Shown here: piece by piece, positions 60,872 through 64,000 of the stretch
How the letters are laid out: each line of letters begins with the position of its first letter
Numbering within the stretch: the stretch's first letter is position 1
DNA from: Anthropogastromicrobium chipingensis_A
GTDB lineage: Bacteria; Bacillota; Clostridia; Lachnospirales; Lachnospiraceae
Reading direction: 5' to 3'
NCBI GenBank assembly: GCA_963605535.1
Contig: CAVCXB010000001.1
Span: 56,487-120,486 of the forward strand
Length of the DNA stretch: 64,000 nucleotides
The notes under the pieces: generated by a model
What the model was told of the DNA's origin: nothing
Seen by the model: only the letters and a program-made list of their open reading frames with translations
Database searches by the model: none
Made by a program: the position numbers and the translations under genes

Positions 60872-62093
60872 AATGAAGCTTGTTCCGATAGGAAAGCTCG
60901 TGCCATATGTAAATAATGCACGTACCCATTCCCCGGAACAGATAAATAAGCTGCGTTCATCGCTTCGCGAGTTCGGCTTTATAAATCCAGTTATCATCGA
61001 CCGTGACTTTGGCGTTATTGCCGGCCACGGTCGTATTCTTGCAGCGAAAGAAGAAGGTATTACAGAAGTTCCATGCGTCTTTGCAGACCATCTTAATGAG
61101 GCACAGAAAAAAGCCTATATCATTGCGGATAACCGCATGGCGATGGATGCTGAATGGGATGAGGAGCTTCTGCGAGTGGAAATTGAAGCTTTGCAGGCAG
61201 AGGCATTTGATCTCTCGCTTACTGGCTTTGACGATAAAGAGCTGTCAGATCTGTTTAGGGATGATGCCGATGTCAAAGAGGATGATTTTGATGTAGATGC
61301 AGAGCTTGAAAAACCGACCTTTTCAAAGACCGGGGATATCTGGACTCTTGGAAGGCACAGGCTGATATGTGGTGATTCCACGAAGGCAGATACCTTTGAG
61401 GTGCTTATGAACGGCAGGAAGGCAAACCTTGTGGTGACAGATCCTCCGTACAATGTAAATTACGAGGGGACGGCAGGGAAAATCAAGAATGATAACCTTG
61501 CAGACGAGAAATTCTACCAGTTCCTCTTTGATGCCTTTTCCAACATCGAGAAAGTCATGGCAGATGATGCATCTATTTATGTATTCCATGCCGACACAGA
61601 GGGACTGAACTTCAGAAAGGCATTCTCAGACGCAGGCTTTTATCTTTCCGGCTGCTGTATTTGGAAGAAACCGAGCCTTGTGCTTGGACGATCACCGTAT
61701 CAATGGCAGCATGAGCCCTGTTTGTACGGCTGGAAGAAAAGCGGAAAGCATCAGTGGTACTCAGACCGCAAGCAGACAACGATATGGGAGTTTGAGAAGA
61801 CAAAGAAAAATACGGATCATCCTACCATGAAGCCGATACCTCTTCTGGCATATCCGATACAGAATTCATCCATGAGCAACACCCTTGTGCTTGATCCATT
61901 TGGCGGCAGCGGCTCTACACTCATTGCCTGTGAGCAGACCGACAGAGACTGTTATACAATTGAACTGGATGAGAAATACTGCGATGTCATTGTAAAGAGA
62001 TACATCGAGCAGGTTGGTTCTGCGGACAGTGTTTCAGTAGAGAGGGATGGCAAAACTTTAACCTTCGCAGAATTGGAGGTGTCGGATGAATAA
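60855..62093 (+). CDS. ParB-domain DNA adenine/cytosine-N4 methyltransferase
   Basis: The 412-residue protein fuses an N-terminal ParB/Srx domain (PIGKLVPYVNNARTHSPEQINKLRSSLREFGFINP, VIAGHGRILAAKEEGI) to a beta-class amino-methyltransferase with catalytic DPPYNVNYEGTAG (about residue 195) and SAM motif DPFGGSGSTLIACEQTDR (about residue 345). It adds a methyl group to an exocyclic amine; target unknown. It overlaps both neighbours and is one of three co-translated modification genes. Confidence 0.93.
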   Translation: MKTTTEMKLVPIGKLVPYVNNARTHSPEQINKLRSSLREFGFINPVIIDRDFGVIAGHGRILAAKEEGITEVPCVFADHLNEAQKKAYIIADNRMAMDAEWDEELLRVEIEALQAEAFDLSLTGFDDKELSDLFRDDADVKEDDFDVDAELEKPTFSKTGDIWTLGRHRLICGDSTKADTFEVLMNGRKANLVVTDPPYNVNYEGTAGKIKNDNLADEKFYQFLFDAFSNIEKVMADDASIYVFHADTEGLNFRKAFSDAGFYLSGCCIWKKPSLVLGRSPYQWQHEPCLYGWKKSGKHQWYSDRKQTTIWEFEKTKKNTDHPTMKPIPLLAYPIQNSSMSNTLVLDPFGGSGSTLIACEQTDRDCYTIELDEKYCDVIVKRYIEQVGSADSVSVERDGKTLTFAELEVSDE

Positions 62094-63801
62094 ACTTATC
62101 CTCGGCAGTCTCTTTGACGGCTCCGGTGGTTTTCCTTTAGGCGGCTTGATTTCCGGCATCAGCCCACTGTGGACATCGGAGATTGAGCCGTTTCCTATAA
62201 GGGTAACCACAAAACGGATGCCTTTTGTAAAGCACTATGGCGATGTTTCCTGCATGAACGGTGGGAGTATTGAGCCTGTGGATATCATAACTTTTGGCTC
62301 GCCGTGTCAGGATATGAGCATAGCGGGCAAGCGGAGCGGTCTGGATGGCAGCCGCTCTTCTTTATTTTATGAAGCTATCCGTATTATCAGAGAAATGAGG
62401 TGTGCCACCAATGACAAATATCCAAGATATATCGTGTGGGAAAATGTCCCCGGTGCATTCTCCTCCAACAAAGGCGAGGACTTTAGATGTGTCCTCGAAA
62501 GCATCTGCCGCGTCAAAGACGAAACCGTATCTGTTCCTTCAGTTAAGAAGTGGCAGAGTGCAGGATGCATCATGGGAGATGATTACTCCGTCAGCTGGAG
62601 AATGCTTGATGCTCAGTACTTCGGAGTTCCCCAGAGAAGAAAACGTATCTACCTTGTCGCAGATTTTGCAGGCGGGAGTGCCGGAAAAATACTATTTGAG
62701 TCAGAAGGCCTGTCTGGGTATTCTGCGCAGAGCTTCCGTGCGTGGCAAAGAGCTGCCGGAGGTTTTAAAGAGAGCCTTAGAGCGTCAAGCCTGTGCTTAA
62801 ATGACCAGGGCGGAGAGAGGATGGATGTGACAGAAGATGTCACGGCAACTCTTCGTGCCGCCGCAAATCATCCTCCGCTGGTGTTTGAAAATCACTCGCA
62901 GGACACCAGATACACAGGACCTCTTGATGTGGCACAGACCGTCCTTTCCACCTTCGGCACGGGCGGCAACAATCAGCCATTTGTGGTGGAAACTCCGAAA
63001 ACACTGAAGATTCGCTCTGGATGCGAAGGCGGCGGCAAGGGTGCTCTTATCCAGGATGATAAATCTGCAACGCTTGGCTGCAATAATGACCAGACTGTAT
63101 TTGTTCCGACTGCATTTGGCATCTGCTCCAAAGACAGCAACTCCATGAAGTCGGATAATCCTCACAGCGGTTTTTATGAAGCAGAGACTTCCAGAACGCT
63201 TGACGGCAACGGCAGCAATCCCTCATGCAACCAGGGCGGTATCGCAGTAGTTGCCATTGAGGGGAACGGCAGCAGACCATCTCATAAGGGAAGCGGCTAT
63301 TCGGAAGACGATGTCAGCTTTACCCTTAATGCCACGGAGCAGCACGGTGTGGCTTACGATGTGAAACAGACTCAGCCTGTCTATACCACAAGCAAAACTT
63401 CCTATCACATGGAAGCGATAAAAGATGTGGCAAATACGCTGATTGCTACAGATTATAAAGATCCGCCGACCATTGCAGAAGAGCCGTATTATATCGTACG
63501 CAGGCTCACACCGACAGAATGTGCAAGGCTGCAGGGCTTTCCGGACTGGTGGTGTACTGATCTTGGAACAGAAAAGCCATCCGATGAGGAGCTTTATTAC
63601 TGGTATAAGGTGTTCGAAAACTGGCGTCTGGCAGTTTCTCCAAAGAGCAAGCCTAAGACATCAAAGCAGATAAGAAAGTGGCTTATGAATCCTCATTCCG
63701 ATTCTGCGGAATATAAGATGTGGGGCAACGGTGTGGCACTTCCCTGCGTGGTATTTGTGCTTTCCGGCATTGTGTACTTCTCACAGATTGAGGAGAAATA
63801 A
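62086..63801 (+). CDS. Phage DNA cytosine-5 methyltransferase with long repeat insert
   Basis: The 571-residue protein has C5-MTase motif I GSLFDGSGGFPLGG, motif IV TFGSPCQDMSIAGKRSG (catalytic Cys about residue 71), motif VI WENVPGAF, motif VIII YFGVPQRRKRIYLVADF, motif IX LTPTECARLQGFPDWW and motif X MWGNGVALPCV. Between VIII and IX lie about 250 residues of repetitive sequence: short TL-containing beta-like units (ATLRAAANHPPLVFE, QTVLSTFGTGGNNQPFVVE, RTLDGNGSNPSCNQGGIAVV, FTLNATEQHGVAY, NTLIATDYKDPPTI). This repeat region may be the target-recognition part. Confidence 0.92.
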   Translation: MNKLILGSLFDGSGGFPLGGLISGISPLWTSEIEPFPIRVTTKRMPFVKHYGDVSCMNGGSIEPVDIITFGSPCQDMSIAGKRSGLDGSRSSLFYEAIRIIREMRCATNDKYPRYIVWENVPGAFSSNKGEDFRCVLESICRVKDETVSVPSVKKWQSAGCIMGDDYSVSWRMLDAQYFGVPQRRKRIYLVADFAGGSAGKILFESEGLSGYSAQSFRAWQRAAGGFKESLRASSLCLNDQGGERMDVTEDVTATLRAAANHPPLVFENHSQDTRYTGPLDVAQTVLSTFGTGGNNQPFVVETPKTLKIRSGCEGGGKGALIQDDKSATLGCNNDQTVFVPTAFGICSKDSNSMKSDNPHSGFYEAETSRTLDGNGSNPSCNQGGIAVVAIEGNGSRPSHKGSGYSEDDVSFTLNATEQHGVAYDVKQTQPVYTTSKTSYHMEAIKDVANTLIATDYKDPPTIAEEPYYIVRRLTPTECARLQGFPDWWCTDLGTEKPSDEELYYWYKVFENWRLAVSPKSKPKTSKQIRKWLMNPHSDSAEYKMWGNGVALPCVVFVLSGIVYFSQIEEK

Positions 63802-63854
63802 TCCCTCTGATATTTTACAGATAGATGTGCCGATATTGCTTGCTATTTAAGACC

Positions 63855-63865
63855 TTCAGAGTGAT
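63855..63865 (+). repeat. Second copy of the TTCAGAGTGAT word
   Basis: This 11-bp word also occurs at 39431-39441 in the recombinase leader. Both copies lie a few dozen bases before a small gene. Confidence 0.4.
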
Positions 63866-63903
63866 ATATGTACTTACCAAAAAACACAAAGGAGGATTCA
63901 CGG

Positions 63904-64000
63904 ATGAAAATCAAGTACAACGCAGCAGGCACAAGACGCAAAGAGCTGGTCAAGGTTATCGCAGATATCACGGGCGCACAGGCAAGATACATGGGCATGC
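63904..64000 (+). CDS. Partial phage gene cut by window end
   Basis: A frame starting MKIKYNAAGTRRKELVKVIADITGAQARYMGM runs off the end of the window. It follows AAAGGAGG. I believe it resembles the N-terminus of proteins annotated as virulence-related in Lachnospiraceae prophages, but only 32 residues are visible. Confidence 0.6.
   Translation, partial: MKIKYNAAGTRRKELVKVIADITGAQARYMGM

Larger units (their letters stand above)
39138..64000. mobile_element. Large serine-recombinase prophage inserted in pglX (right end beyond window)
   Basis: A large serine recombinase lies next to the broken pglX, followed by cargo R-M genes, a repressor and divergent early region, phage replication genes, a late regulator, HNH and terminase small subunit genes and DNA-modification genes, in normal phage order. 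No gene for terminase large subunit, portal, capsid, tail or lysis is reached. A 10-N gap at 45343 means continuity between the recombinase part and the phage part relies on scaffolding. Confidence 0.65.

Noticed and set aside
1..64000. tRNA, rRNA or tmRNA genes
   Set aside because: I looked for T-loop words (GGTTCGANNCC) and rRNA-like sequence in intergenic DNA and saw none.

Overview
The window looks like a draft-assembly scaffold from a spore-forming, low-to-mid GC Firmicute, most likely a Lachnospiraceae-type gut Clostridium relative. The host part carries clostridial gene neighbourhoods and sporulation markers: an alpha/beta SASP, a GerW/YtfJ protein next to a YtfI-like DUF2953 protein, YlbJ next to rsmD-coaD, RemA, short-form HisG with HisZ, and RecU. 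No rRNA, tRNA or CRISPR array is visible.

Region 1 (1-33.2 kb) is conserved chromosome. rqcH (minus strand) diverges from a yicC-remA-gmk-rpoZ-rimO-pgsA operon. Two proteins of unknown function follow, then DUF2953-GerW, rpmB (minus), an Asp23-family protein with fakA and recG, a SASP gene, rsmD-coaD and a coiled-coil protein, ylbJ (minus), RNA-modification enzymes (RsmF-like, RsuA-like, RluA-like), a HAD phosphatase, recU, a histidine operon hisZ-G-D-B-I with a consensus promoter, an exported alpha/beta hydrolase, a PHP phosphoesterase, a macro-domain protein, a VWA protein and a YgjP-like metallopeptidase. Many host intergenic gaps hold short tandem duplications, several of which span the stop codon of the upstream gene.

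Region 2 (33.3-39.15 kb) is a type 1 BREX phage-defence locus: brxA, brxB, brxC and the first 328 or so codons of pglX. The pglX frame is cut immediately before the expected SAM-binding motif I. The rest of pglX, and pglZ and brxL, are not in the window.

Region 3 (39.15-64 kb and beyond) looks like one large serine-recombinase prophage integrated into pglX. It holds a recombinase with its small partner ORF; a restriction-modification cargo (HTH protein, C5 methyltransferase, MvaI/BcnI-type nuclease); a 10-N assembly gap; a DUF5986-like plus XRE/ImmA pair; a repressor with a divergent operator region; early genes, including an SNF2 helicase broken by a 7-nt insertion in its P-loop; and replication genes (PolA-type polymerase, D5-like primase-helicase, VRR-NUC). 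It continues with a candidate iteron-flanked origin, a DUF1492/ArpU-like late regulator followed by four 10-bp-phased repeats, HNH and P27 terminase small subunit genes, and a methylation cassette of its own AdoMet synthetase, a ParB-domain methyltransferase and a C5 methyltransferase. Terminase large subunit, structural genes and the right end lie outside the window.

The most striking reading is that a defence system (BREX) has been captured as an integration site by a prophage that brings its own restriction-modification system and a SAM-producing self-methylation cassette.
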